Source of the DNA: Larimichthys crocea
Lineage: Eukaryota > Chordata > Actinopteri > Sciaenidae
DNA: 64,000 nucleotides
Assembly (NCBI RefSeq): GCF_000972845.2
Contig: NC_040033.1
Coordinates: 325,942-389,941 of the forward strand
Reading direction: 5' to 3'
Part shown: positions 9,830 through 22,900 of the stretch, piece by piece
Position numbering within the stretch: position 1 is the first letter of the stretch
Layout of the letters: each line of letters opens with the position of its first letter
Notes under the pieces: generated by a model
What the model saw: the letters and a program-made list of their open reading frames with translations, nothing else
Told to the model about the DNA's origin: nothing
Database searches by the model: none
Position numbers and translations under genes: made by a program

Positions 9830-12800
9830 ATGTCGGGGGCAGATGTGGAGGTGTACCTGTCCCAGGTGCACGATGGGAGTGTGTCGTCGGGCTTCCGGGC
9901 GCTTTACGAGGAGCGTCTGCTGCTGGACGTCACGCTGTTGATAGAGGAGCACCACTTCCAGGTAGTAAGACGTGAGCCTGCACGGACCTCTCTGGGGAAC
10001 ATTCTGAGATCTGCTCATAAAATATGTTGCAGGAATCAGGAATAATGTTGTGAGTGCTGGAAAACTGCATTTCCTGCAGAAAGTGCAGTGTGGATGCCTC
10101 CTGCTGAAACGCCTGATGCGAAAATAAAAATATTGTATGAAACGGAATGATATCGTATAACCCTGCCCCCAGGCTTGTGAGTTGACGGCTTTGGTTGCCA
10201 AGCAACCAGTGCCAGGTGGAGGCCACCAATCAGAGCAGAGCAATTAGCCGCAGCTGTTTGTGTGTCAGTTGAAAGTGAAAGAGAGAGAGAGAGGGAGAAA
10301 AAACGACTGAAAGTACCCCTCGAACAAGAAGGCTTTTTGGCCAAACCGTAGTTCCTATGATTGAACCGACTTCACTGTGAGCATCCTGAACTCTTCCTGA
10401 ACGTCTACATATATATTTTATGTGGCTAATGTTAAGAAATATGACAATTAGTTCGATGGAAAGAAACTGGTACCTCTGCTTTCCCTTTCTTTTTTTTAAC
10501 ATGGAAGTGAGTGGGGTCGTTGGTGGGTGTTGCTGACGCCCCGGAGGTCACACAGCCAAAACTATAAGTCTGACAGCTTCAGCAGTGATATCACTGCGTA
10601 GCCCACAAATTCTCCTACGTTTCAGTTAAAAAAATATGTCCGTAGAGTGAAATTTGTCGCCATGGGAGCTGTTTCTAAATTTATTTTTCAACAGATTTTT
10701 CTCTGCCCCTCCACTCCCGAGATAATGCAATACACACCTGTTATAAATTTTTGTGTAGGAAAAGTTGAATAATTTGAAAAATACAAATGGTAGAAATTAG
10801 TAAAAGACAAGCAGGAATGTCCTGAATGAGCTGAATCTACAAAAGCGGTGACACAAAATTTGTGTAAGTAGTGAGGTGCAAGAATACTAATAAAGATTTG
10901 AAGAACAACGCGGACACGGCATCAACGCAGATAAACGCTCTGCATGGTCGGGAATCTTCCAAAGTGACAAAGTGTCAAGAGATCTGTGAGGCTTTATGAT
11001 GGACTAAAATATGTCAGCCGCCTCATACGGAAAGTTTAGCTGCTCTGTCGTTTACGTATCCGCCGTGTCCGTCCTCCTACAGGCCCACAAGGCGCTTCTG
11101 GCCACCCAGAGCGACTACTTCCGGGTCATGTTCACAGCAGACATGCGGGAGAGGGACCAGGACAAGATCCACATGAAGGGGCTGACAGCCGCTGGGTTCG
11201 GCCACATTCTCCGGTTCATGTACTACGGCTCGCTGGAGCTCAGCATGCCCACGGTCCAGGAGATCCTTCAGGTAACGCCGCACACCCACTGATATCCTTT
11301 CTGCTGTCATAACGCTCTCTCAACATATACGTCCTTCTCCCTCCTCCTGTGCCGGCAGGCGGCGATGTACGTCCAGCTGACGGAGGCGGTGGAGTTCTGC
11401 TGTTCTTTCCTGCTGGCTAAGATCTGTCTGGAGAACTGCGCCGAGGTCATGCGCCTCCTGGAGGACTTCAGCGTGGGCGTGGAAGGCGTCCAGGAGCAGC
11501 TCGACAACTTCCTACTCGACAACTTTGTCCCCCTCATGAGTCGACCCGACTTCCTGTCCTACCTCAGCCTGGAGAGACTGCAGGTTCGTTTGTGACGCAG
11601 CAGATTGCACAAAGACTTTCTGAAAGTTTGTGTCTTCTAAGTTTAGTCTTTGTCTCTCCTCCGTCCTCTGTCTGGACCAGGCGTACCTGAACAGCGACGC
11701 TTTGAGTCGCTTCCCAGAAATCGAGCTGTACGAAGCTGTCCAGGCGTGGCTGCGTCACGACCGGCGGCGCTGGAGGCACACCGACACCATCGTGCAGTCC
11801 ATCCGCTTCTGCCTCATGACTCCTGCCAACATCTTTGAGAAGGTGACCTCTGCTTTCTCTTCACATGTCGGCAGCCGAGGGGTTAACAGCGTCTTTACTG
11901 ACGTCGTCTTCTGTCCTCCTCTTCCTCGTCGCAGGTGAAGACGTCAGAGTTCTACCGTTACTCCAGGCAGCTGAGGCAGGAGGTCGATCAGGCGCTCAGC
12001 TACTTCCATGATGTCAACCAGCAGCCTCTGGTGGAGACGCGCTCCAACCGCATCCGTTCCGTCCGCCCGCAGACCGCCGTCTTCAGGGGAATGATCGGTC
12101 ACAGTATGGTCAACAGCAAGATCCTGCTGCTGCAGCGCCCAAAGGTGTCAACAGCACATTTCTCTTTAGTTTGGCTCTGAGTGAGTTTGGAGACTGTCCT
12201 CCAGTTTCAATATTCATCCAACTGAAGCGTCTTTGAGCGAGATACAGCTGCCGACGTCATAAAACTCCAATAATCAGTTAAACCTGCTCTTACTGAAGGA
12301 CTGTCCAGGTGTTTTTATGACCAACTGCAGGCCCACAGTTTTCCTACCATCCAAGTATTTCTTCAGTTTGTTTCTGTACAACCTGCAGAGACCTGATGTA
12401 TTCTCACGGTGCTGTGCAGCTGGCAGAGCCAAAACCGAATCTGCTGAGAGATTTGGCAGAAAAATAGTGAAAATGTTGGGAGTCTCTTTTTGGCAATGTC
12501 ACAAGCTGCCAGCAGATGTCTGTTCAGCTTCATAATGTTTCCAGTTTGTACATTTTATGTTGCTTTCACAGTCCGGGGGACTGGCTTCGGTTGGCCGTGG
12601 AATGCTTGATAGATTTCACACCTTCATTTGGTTCGGTTCACTTTCACACTGCGTGCCGCCGGGACAACGTCACGCAGCTACAACAGCTGCTCGTTTGGGC
12701 GGCTGTATTGCCTGAAATGAGCAATGACCATGAAGACGAAAACCCGGCTCATCGATTGGCTTTCTGATCTTTGGTTCGCTGGATTGCCCGTTTGCTGTAA

Positions 12801-14109
12801 GAGAACCAGCACCAGGGTTCACGTGCAAGCGGACCGAGACCTACATTTTCAGTACGAGTTCAGATGAGCTGAACCGGACTATCCGAGGAAACGAACTCTG
12901 GTCCACTTGTGTTCATGCTTCAGAGTTCTTATCCAGCTGTTGAAACAACATTTGTGAACTTCTGTTGGTGGAGCAAATGGTGGACGAACGCTTCAGTGAC
13001 CCGTGTTCTGTGCTGTGATCCTTCAGGTGTGGTGGGAGCTGGAGGGACCTCAGGTGCCGCTGCGGCCGGACTGCCTGGCAATCGTCAACAACTTTGCCTT
13101 CCTGTTGGGTGGAGAGGAGCTCGGGCCCGACGGGGAGTTCCACGCCTCCTCCAAAGTCTACCGCTACGACCCTCGGCAGAACTCGTGGTTACGCATGGCT
13201 GACATGTCCGTGCCCAGGTGAGAGGATCCTGAAGCCTCGGGTGTTTTTGGCTCTGACCCGCATTGTGTTACACACATGTGATACATTTTCACCGTGTTTG
13301 TTGCGTTTTGCAGGTCAGAGTTCGCCGTGGGCGTCATCGGTAAGTTCATCTACGCCGTGGCGGGCCGCACGCGGGACGAGACCTTCTATTCCACAGAGCG
13401 CTACGACATCACGGAGGACCGCTGGGAGTTCGTGGACCCGTATCCTGTAAACAAGTACGGCCACGAGGGGACGGTCCTGAACGGGAAACTGTACATCACC
13501 GGCGGCATCACCTCGTCCTCCACCTCCAAACAGGTGTGCGTGTTCGATCCAGGGCGGGAGGCAGGAGGTGGGGGAGGAGGAGGAGGAGGTGGAGGAAGTG
13601 GTGGTGGAGGAGGTGGAGGGAGCTCAGGCGGCTCGGATGCACACAGGACACGCGCCGGCCGAGGCCAGCTGCTGCCCGGCACCCACGCCAGCTGCTGGGA
13701 GAACAAATCCAAAATGAACTACGCCCGCTGCTTCCACAAGATGATCTCCCACAACGGGAAGCTGTACGTGTTCGGAGGCGTGTGCGTGATCCTACGGGCT
13801 TCCTTCGAGTCGCAGGGCTGCCCGTCCACCGAGGTGTACGACCCGGACACCGACGAGTGGACCATCCTCGCCTCCATGCCCATCGGGCGCAGCGGCCACG
13901 GGGTGGCGGTGTTGGACAGGCAGATCATGGTGCTGGGCGGCCTGTGTTACAACGGCCACTACAGTGACTCCATCCTCACCTTCGACCCCGACGAAAACAA
14001 GTGGAAGGAGGACGAGTATCCCAGGATGCCTTGCAAACTGGACGGTCTGCAGGTGTGCAGTCTGCACTTCCCAGAGTACGTGCTGGAGCACGTGAGACGC
14101 TGCAGCTGA
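9830..14109 (+). CDS. klhl15: Kelch-like protein 15, CUL3 substrate adaptor
   Basis: KLHL15 is a BTB-Kelch adaptor for the CUL3 ubiquitin ligase; known vertebrate substrates include a PP2A B' subunit and CtIP. Coding exons are 9830-9961, 11083-11271, 11359-11583, 11681-11842, 11935-12144, 13027-13217 and 13314-14109, giving 634 aa with all phases consistent. The human protein is about 604 aa. Residues ~30-130 are the BTB domain (AHKALLATQSDYF), ~135-240 the BACK region (FCCSFLLAKICLENCAE), and ~315-600 the kelch repeats (VFGGVCVILRASFESQG, VLGGLCYNGHYSDSILTF). The start MSGADVEVYLSQ aligns with the usual N-terminus. Oddity: exon 7 carries a Gly/Ser-rich insertion at ~454-476 that accounts for the extra length. 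A dispersed repeat fills intron 1 of the coding part. Confidence 0.95.
10175..10760 (+). repeat. Dispersed repeat family D, copy 1
   Basis: This shares long blocks with 20070-20655 in the same orientation, including TATAAGTCTGACAGCTTCAG and TGCGTAGCCCACAAATT. It lies within a klhl15 intron. No terminal repeats or coding potential were recognised, so the class is unknown. Confidence 0.75.
13561..13640 (+). repeat. klhl15: GGA/GGT-rich coding repeat in klhl15
   Basis: An interrupted trinucleotide tract encodes mostly glycine with a few serines in kelch-domain exon 7. It replaces a short loop in the tetrapod protein. The reading frame stays open across it and the downstream kelch repeats are intact. 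Confidence 0.9.
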
Positions 14110-17100
14110 GGTCGGCTCCACGACGAGCCTCCTTTTTATAGAAACGGGAACGCACTGTTCACGAAACTGAAGCGTCCTGCTGGGAGATCAGGTGTTTACA
14201 GGCGGGGGAGACTCGACTGACGCGCAGGCTTTTAAACTAGAGACCAGCACTTACCTTTTCAAGGTGAGGAAAAAAAAGATGGCCGGGCCATAGTTTTTGC
14301 TGTTCTTAACGAAGCCAATCGAAGCGTGACGCGGCGAGACGTCACAGCTTGAACATTTTCAGAATTAGCTTTCTCAGAAAAATTAAAGGAAAAATGAATC
14401 GTGGGCGGAGAGAGAGAAAAAAAAAAAGTTAAATTCTGCTGGTTTATGTTCGGACTGTGGTCAGTTTGCTATTCTACTACTCACCTCTACTGTATTTAGG
14501 CTGTCCAGTCAGGCTGATCGCAGAAACGCACTGGAAGCTTCAGACCGACAAACCGATCCGTATTTATTTTAGATTCCATCGCGTCCGTCGTTTCTATTTA
14601 AAGGCAAAGTGCATATCATTAATCAAACAATCAGAAAACGCCCTATAAGATATATAAGAGCGATTAAGAGTACGATTAGTCCTATAAACAAAACGTGAAC
14701 ACTATATACTGATTTTATGAACAGAGACTGTCGCCACGTTGTTACAGATGCTGCTAACGCTTCGATCTGCTACCAGCTGTCCGACGTTTATCCAGTTTTT
14801 CGGCTTCCAGTGCGTTCCAGCTGTTCGTCCTAATTCTGCTCTTTACTCCCAGATATCACCATACTGTGCTCATGTTCATATAACATCACTGTGTCTTTGT
14901 GTGTGTGTGTGAGTGTGAGAGAACGAGCCGAATGCAAGACTGAGATGGGAAAACACTACACGGTACACGAGTGCTCGTTCTTCATGCGGCGATGAACGGT
15001 GACGTGGACTCGTACGCCGCCACACGGGGGAGGGGGGAGGGGGGTCAGAGGATGTTGTCGTCCGTATCCGTCTAGTCACTGGCAGTGCTTCATGTCCTCC
15101 CATCTACATTCCCTGCACTTTATTGGTCGTCGTCGTGGCTCTCGGGCGTAAACGCACAGTTTACCAGCTTAACCTTTAACAAAGCGGCTGTGGTGTCACA
15201 GACTGAATGTCTGAAATTAACTTCCAAGATGAAGCCGCACATGAAAATATTTAAGAGAACGCCGGGCCTCATGCAAGAAGATGATCCTAAACTTCTCTGA
15301 CTTCTTAGTTTCAACGGTCCGAAGCTTCCCGTCTGAGTGTGAGCCGGTTCTGCTCGGTCTGTGGGAAGATTTCATTCACAAAAAAATGTTGCCAAAGAGT
15401 AAAAATAAGACTTCCACACTGCAGCAGTGTCAGCGTATTAGATGTAGGTGTTAGAAGACCTGGAACAGTTATGTAATATTAACAGTACAGCTGTTAACGG
15501 CGTCTGATCGGAGATAACGAGAGGATGATTTAACGGCAAGATGCCAAACAGTTTTTCTAACGGGAGGTGGTCATGTGACATGAGATATTAGACAGGATGA
15601 CATCATATCCCGCAGGATGTGATGTCACTGGGCTGAGATCTGTGGCAGCTTCCGAACAAACTCGCAGATAAAACTCCTCAAATCTGAAAAAATGAAACGA
15701 CCTCTCTGTAAACTGGCAGCTACGATGACAAACAGAATATTCAGTTTGTTGGTGTTATGTTTTATTTTTTATTAATTTCAGCGTTCTTCAGGGTTAGGCA
15801 TTATGACTGATGCTTTCAGGCTCACTTGTGAATTTCTTTTCTCTCTTTAGAGAAAATTAAACGTACTACCAGAAGTTTTTGGTCTCAGTTTAACACTGAC
15901 GCGTTTAAATGACAGAAACAGATTCCTCGTAACGAATGAAGTAAGATGACGTGTCACATGAGAACGGATCTTTTCGTGCGGCTTGTTCTTGCGTGAGGCC
16001 CGACGTTTGTCCGCCTGTAAACCGGTCTTCACATTTCATGTTCGTCAGGTACAAAAACCAGGTTGTGTGTATTTGAATTTTAAAGCTCAGTGTGACCGAC
16101 GCTCGCACATAAAAAATGACCAGCCAGTGTTTTGGATGATTTATCGCCAGTGTGTTCACCAAAGCTGAACTCTTACCAGCCTCTCGCAGTCATCTGTTAA
16201 TTTCAGACATTGAAAGTGCTTCGGTTCAATATTTCTGTCGTCATATGTACTGTATATCTTTGACATCCAAGCAGTGCAACGCCTTGATCCTGCAGCTCGA
16301 TGTTCCTGACCGTGTCCTCTTTACATATTTATTTATTTTCTTTCCTTGAGCCAACTGTGAAAAGGGCTAGAACACATACTGATGCAGCTCCGTATGTCAG
16401 CCGTGTATTTAAGTTATTTATTTTCTGAAGTATTGCTTTCACCGAGCTATGCAGTAACAGAAGTAGGGGTTATTTATTATGACGAGAACTTCGTTGTGAA
16501 TGGTTTGTGTTGTACTTCTCTCCTCGTTTCATCCTCGGCCGTCTGTACCGCCCACCTCAGCAGCACTGCATGTGGCTAACGAATGGACGCGATCGCAGCT
16601 CCAACTTTTAAAGGAGGGTACTGATGTTATTTAAAATGACGGTCCGTCTCCAGCAACTTCACATCTTCCTGTATGCAAATGATCATTGACCAGATGTTAA
16701 ATTCACAGGTTTCTCATCGTTTCTTAAATACGAACCTGTTTGTAGGCAGCATGTTTTTGAGGGATCAGACTTCAGATTTCTTCCTGATATGAAAAAAGCC
16801 TCTGGTGTTCTCCTTTAACTCATGGCTCTTTGTATTAACAGTGTCCCTACTGTCCACACACAAACGTCTGGAGTCCCTAGTCGCTGTACGATTCCGCTGG
16901 GGGTTCATCTTCAGCGCTCTGTGGCACCGGTAGAAATCTTAGACTGTGTAAGAATCCCTGTGTAAACGCCTCCTCAGCAGTGAGAGGTTGTGTGTTTTCA
17001 CTGTGCGCTTCATGATGCATCATTGTGTTCAAAAAGGGGGGAAAGCTTGACAGCCGGAAAAATGTTTTCAAGAAATACATGAGTCACGAATTCATCGTTT

Positions 17101-18594
17101 AGTCAGTAAAATGTCAAAACTGAATTATTTCCGATCATGTATGACGAAGAAAAGCAGCAGGTCCTCGTGTTTGAGAGGCGCGAATGATTATTACAGTAGA
17201 TCATCAAAATAACAGCAGATTAATTCTATTTTCACTAACTGATTCACAGATTAATCGTTGCAGCTCTAATCTGCAGCCCTCGCGCTGTACCTGCTGTAAC
17301 TTTGTGCCAGTCGAACCCTCTAAAGCAAATCGAAGTGAAGAACACTAACATTGCTTCAAACTGTCCATGTCCTCAAGTTTGTCAACATTTTTTCAGCTGT
17401 CAACCATTTTTATCACTCAAATCTGTTCACCTTGTTTTTCAGGTTTCAAACTAATTCACATTAACTATTCGTTTCCCCCTGAATGACCGCAGAAGTGTCA
17501 CGTGATTTGTTTAAAAACGGCAACTATCACGCTGTCAGAGGCGGGTCTGACCGGGCCTCTTTAACTCCACGTCCCTTCACGTCCCTTCAGTGTCACTGTA
17601 CTCTGCAGCTGATATCATCAGACATCTGCCACTCTGCAGTCCTCTCACTGCGCCTCCTCTTCCTCCTCCTCTTCCTCTTCTCATGTTGCTGTTAAAAGAA
17701 CAAACGTGTAACCGATAAAGTACTACTGTCCTGATTTGAGGTACATTCAGTCATAGCGCAGCATCCTTTAGTCCACCGGTCTTCAGTCTGTCAGTAGGAA
17801 AACAGAATAGAGGATAATAAAAATAAAAAAAAAACATACCTTGCTACAATGACTGTATCTGAAAAAGAAAGTAAAATCAGATTACCATATCTTATAATCT
17901 GAGTAGAAACTCTTTGGAAACGATTTGTAACTTCTTTCCAGAAATAAATGTTCATATTGGTCAACTTTCATTGGGCTGCCTGACTGCTTTAATATGTGTG
18001 TGTGTGTGTGTGTTTCTGACTCATCTGACTGTCTATGTGAATATTATGATGTATATATTAATTATTTTACTTTATTATTTCACTTCTTTTATGAGTCTAG
18101 TTTCAGAAAGCAGTGACACAAGTTTCCAACATATCAAAAATGACACCTTTAGTTTTTGTTTATAGATATAAAACAGACAAAATCAGTAAATCTTCACTTT
18201 TCAGAGGCTCAAAACATAAATGTCTGTTTGATAAATGTCTTAAAAGATAATTGTTATTATAGATGAAGCTACCAAGCAGTATCAACTCAAATTTATTTAT
18301 AAAGCCCTTTAAAGACAGCCGCAGCTGTCACAAAGTGCTGTACATAAAATAGAACATGAAATATAAGACATAAAACATAAAACATAGGAACAATATAAAA
18401 ACAAAATAAACAATAAAACAATGTTGAAATAATAAAGCAAAAAACGGAGTCTCATGCAGGGTTAAAAGCCAAGGAATAAAAATGTAGTATATAAAGTATT
18501 TAAAATTAACTTCACTTTTACCAGCTGCAACATTAGTAAAGTGATTTACACATGAAGGCATCACTAATTATAATCCACTCATATAATAATCTGG
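14110..18594 (+). other. klhl15 3'UTR and intergenic DNA
   Basis: No coding exon is recognisable in these 4.5 kb. The early part is probably klhl15 3'UTR; vertebrate KLHL15 has a long one. The first exact AATAAA after the stop that I noticed is near 17942, so the transcript end is uncertain. There is a short (GT)n run near 17997-18014. A small A-rich and AACATA-rich stretch at 18350-18430 precedes the hAT relic. Confidence 0.5.
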
Positions 18595-19400
18595 GCGGTT
18601 TCATAGAGTTAGAAGGGTCTGTAAACACAATGAAAACAATTGGCTACAGCAATTTATTATTAGAAAATGTAATTTTTACTTTTGAATACTTCAGTAGAAA
18701 GGATGTATTGAATATATACATGATACATGTGTACACATACAAATCATAAGTCAATCAGTGCTAAATTTGGCTGAATTGTGAAAGGTACAAGTGATAAAAT
18801 GAAGAGCTGGCTCTTCTTGGTGAGGTGAGTCAAATGATCTGACTCCCTAAAAAGAACCAAACTTCCCATCACTAGAGGTGAGTCAAATAATCTCTCCCTA
18901 AAAAGAACCGAACTTCCCATCACTAGAGCTGAGTCAAATAATCTGACTTCCTAAAAAGAACCTAACTTCCCATCACTAGAACTGAGTCAAATCATCTGAC
19001 TCCCTAAAAAGAACCGAACTTCCCATCACTAGAGCTGAGTCAAATGATCTGACTCCCTAAAAGGAACCGAACTTCCCATCACTAGAGCTGAGTCAAATGA
19101 TCTGACTCCCTAAAAAGAACCGAACTTCCCATCACTAGAGCTGAGTCAAATGATCTGACTTTTTAAAAAGAACCGAACTTCCTATCACTAGAGCTGAGTC
19201 AAACGATCTGACTCTTTAAAAAGAACCGAACTTCCCATCATTAGAGCTGAGTGAGATGATCTGACTCTCTAAAAAAGAACCGAACTTCCCATCACTAGAG
19301 CTCAGTCAAATGATCTGACTCCCTAAAAAGAACCGAACTTCCCATCACTAGAGCTGAGTCGAATGATCCGACTCTTTAAAAAGAACCGAACTTCCCATCA
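18595..19400 (-). mobile_element. Internally simplified hAT-A relic with expanded terminal region
   Basis: The reverse complement of the 33937-35509 element matches this region in order: the GGCTACAGCAATTTA block, the TGTGTACACATACAAATC block, the GAAGAGC block and the terminal GAACCGAACTTCCCATCA sequence. This copy lacks the 1-kb insertion seen in the other element, so it shows the empty site. Its outer left end is missing. The right terminal region has been amplified into the array at 18822-19400. Confidence 0.8.
18822..19400. repeat. 53-bp minisatellite built from a hAT terminus, 11 units
   Basis: Eleven tandem units have the consensus pieces GCTGAGTCAAATGATCTGAC, TCCCTAAAAAGAACCGAACT and TCCCATCACTAGA. 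The last part is the hAT terminal inverted repeat. Eight of eleven units contain TGAGTCA, the AP-1 consensus; units 9, 10 and 11 have lost it. The array stops 46 bp before the proposed apoo start codon, so it occupies the promoter or 5' leader of that gene. Confidence 0.92.
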
Positions 19401-19446
19401 TAGCTTGGATCCTGCGGCTCGCCGTAGAAAGGCGAACGTCAGCTGG

Positions 19447-19757
19447 ATGAAGATGTCATTTGTGAAAGTGGTAACTATCTTTAGTGATTTCGACCTGTTG
19501 TCACCTCACACGTCATGTAGCATCAGCCTCAGGCTTATATCCGGTGTAAAATGTGCTCGTGGTGTGTCACACGTGGACGTTTAACAACAAAAAGGCGCCA
19601 AACGAAGCTAAATTAACGTTAGCGCAGCGCGAGGGCTGATTGATAATAACACGCGACGTTAAACTCGTGTTATTATTTTATTATTTACATCTCGTGTCAT
19701 TAGTGTCTAAAGTGTTTTAATGCGTCAGTACAAGCCTCATGTAGCAGTTAGCTACGT

Positions 19758-19825
<68 letters not shown>

Positions 19826-19956
19826 CTGCCGCCAGGTGTCGCTGTGTGTCGGAGCTCCGGCTGTGACGGGCCTGCTGTGCGGCTCGGTGCTGGCTGCAGG
19901 TGAGGCGAAGAAGAAGAGCTCACCTGAGCCTCCTCTGAGCATCGATGAGGTGGGTC

Positions 19957-19996
<40 letters not shown>

Positions 19997-22900
19997 GCTA
20001 GAAAATGTCTAAATAAATTAAATAAATGTCTAATGTCTGACTGTGGCACAGAGACTCAGTAAAGTCAGTCAAAGGCAGCTTGAGGTTGTTGCCGAGCAAC
20101 CAGGGTCAGCTGCAGGTCAGAGCAATTAACTGCAGCTGTGCTCTGTCTGTGTGTGAGTGACTGCTGAGAGACACAGAAAATCTCTAAATGAAGCCCCTCC
20201 AACTAGTGGACACTAATGCCAAACGGTAGGTGGTATCAAAAAGCCCAAATGACCGTGAGCATCCTCATCTTGTCGACCATGTGAATGCTGAATTTCAGTG
20301 TGTGAAGTTAAAAAATGTGACCTGGGGAGAGAGAGAAAGAACAGGTGCCCCGTGCTCCTTTGGGAAATTTCTCCTCTCCAGTTTACATGGGAGTAGATGG
20401 GGCTGTCGGTGGGTGATCCTGGAGCATCAGTGCGTCTCCCGCCAAAACTATAAGTCTGACAGCTTCAGCAGTGATATCGCTGCGTAGCCCACAAATTTTC
20501 CTACGTTTCTATGTATGAATTATTTCTGTAGAGTGACATTTGTGGCCACAAGAGCTGTATGCAAATGTATTTTTTGACAAATGTTTGTCTCCCTCTCCAC
20601 TCTAGCTCTGGAACATTCTACCAATACACACCCATTGTAAACTTTGGCGTGTTTTTTTTATTATTATTTTTTTGTGTGATTTTTGGCAAAACCGTTTGGT
20701 GAAACGTTTAGAAAAGTCTCAGCTGTCTGTGCTGTTTTTATCTGCTTATTCATACTTGTCCCAGTTCCTTATATCTGCTGTCTGTGCAGTTTTTATCAGT
20801 CAATTAAGATGCGACTAGATAAACAGAGAGAGACATTACTTAATTTATCCGAATGGAAAATTGTAGTATTATCTGAGGTAAATGCTGTATAGATATGTAC
20901 GAGTACTGTCTTAGTGTAGTATTGTTTAAAGGAAAGTTTTTTTGTATCTAAGTGACAAAAATAGTCCTACAAAGGAAACTGTGTACCATCAATGTCCCCT
21001 AATGTTTTTTATAAGTGTCTGACAACATTATGGAAAGGATCCTACGGAGAAAGATGTTTTTATAAAAGAGTAAGATCCTTTGTTTAACCAGAACAACAAA
21101 CTAACTGACTGTGAGGGAGCGTTGGACCAGCGACTCCTGTGTCCCGTCACATAAGATTACAGTTTTTTTCAATGCAGTCTGGAGGCTTTGAACAGAGCAA
21201 TATAACAGCCTATAACAGTGTAATGGTTCATCTTTGTTTGACTTTGACCCGTGACTTTGCTCACATGGCTCAACAGAAACGTTGTTGTTGATGCATCTTG
21301 TGTTTCAAGTCTTTATTCCAACACTTTTTTCCAGTCTTGATTGTTGGGCTCACGCCGCTGATGCTCACGTGTTGTTCTTGTTTCAGCTGCCATCGTTGTA
21401 CACCGCTCCTGAAGCACAGCCTCAGTACGAGCAGCCGGAGGCGGGTCAGCTGGAGCAGAGCGTCGCCTCACTGAGGAAATGGGCCGAACCGTACACGAAC
21501 CAGTGTCAGGTGTGTTCGAAACGTCACCGTGATAATATCTGGGTGTTGTGAAGTGCTGTCGACCACCTGCACCTTCGACTTTAGCTCTGATTTGGTCGTA
21601 GGTTTTGTGGACAGAAGCTCAAACGTTCCTCCTCACAAGCGTTGGATCCTCCACAGTTGTTTTTGGTCAGCTGTCATGACCTGAGAGAATTAAAGGAGCT
21701 GCACAGTGTTTATCACCTTCATTTCCAGAGTAATGTCAGAAGAAGAGAGACACTGTGTGTGCTCTGTGGTTTAATCTTGTAATGCACTCCCAACAGAAAC
21801 GTTACATCACGTTAGATAACTGATGTTCCACCGTATGACGAGGCTGTACCGGGGAAGTTGCGTCACATCTGTTTGGGATTAGTCTCCACTCTGTTCTTCT
21901 TCTCTGATCCTGCAGGCTTTACCTCTCTTCTGGTTTTCATCATGTGCACACAGCGTGCAGTGAAGCATGGAGAACTTTTAATACTGAACCTTCAAAAAGC
22001 TGCACATCAGTCGAGGTGCAAAGATAAAACGCTGCTCAAACAAACTCACTTCTTTCTTTTCTTTCTTTTCTTTCGCAGCAAACGGGCCAGGCTGCGATGG
22101 AGAAAGTTGAGGTCAGTGTAAGAAACGCTGCTAAACATCGTGTAGCTGTTTGATACCCACGACTTTTTAAACTCAGAGCTGCAGCTCGATGACTGATCAC
22201 CACAAAAAAGTGTCCAGGCCATCTGTGACTGAGCCGAGAACACTCTGCTGAAATAACTATAGAAACGATAGTTATAGCCTTTATTCTAGATAGTAGCAGT
22301 GAGTGTGCTCACTGTTCAAGGCTGTAAAGGTTTAATGAGTCATTTTATGACAAATTTATTCACATTTATAAGTGAAGAGTTCATAGAAAAATCAGAAGAA
22401 AGTAAATTAGAAATGTATCTTTTTTCTACATGAACGGCATCAACGTTCTCTACATTAGTTTACATATATTTATACATATATATTTGTATATTAAAGTCCC
22501 TTTTGCTTACATATGGGGGTCCTTTGACCTATCACCTTAAGTTGTCTTATTGCAAATAGGCTCTACGGTACCCACAGGTCTCCCCTTTGCAGACATGCCC
22601 ACTTTATGCAAACACCAATGTAGCTCTGGGCTAAAAAACATGCAGCAGAAATGTGTTATTTAAATATTTCTGCACACTTAAACAGACTCTTGTGGAGTCG
22701 TCGAGTCCAGTTCATGTGTGACGATGTTAGTTTCCATAGCAACCCTGAGACCATTGTTTTAAACTTGACCTCACACTCGAAACGACCTCTAAGATAATCA
22801 CAGCCTCGTGAAACTGTCCGACCACGAGCTGGAGGCCGAGGACGTCTTTCCTCCGGACGCTGACAGTGACATGGTTTCTGAGCGATTCAGTGACCGCCGT

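Noticed and set aside
18822..19400. CRISPR-like array of regular repeats
   Set aside because: The repeats are contiguous with no unique spacers, in a vertebrate genome, and derive from a hAT end.
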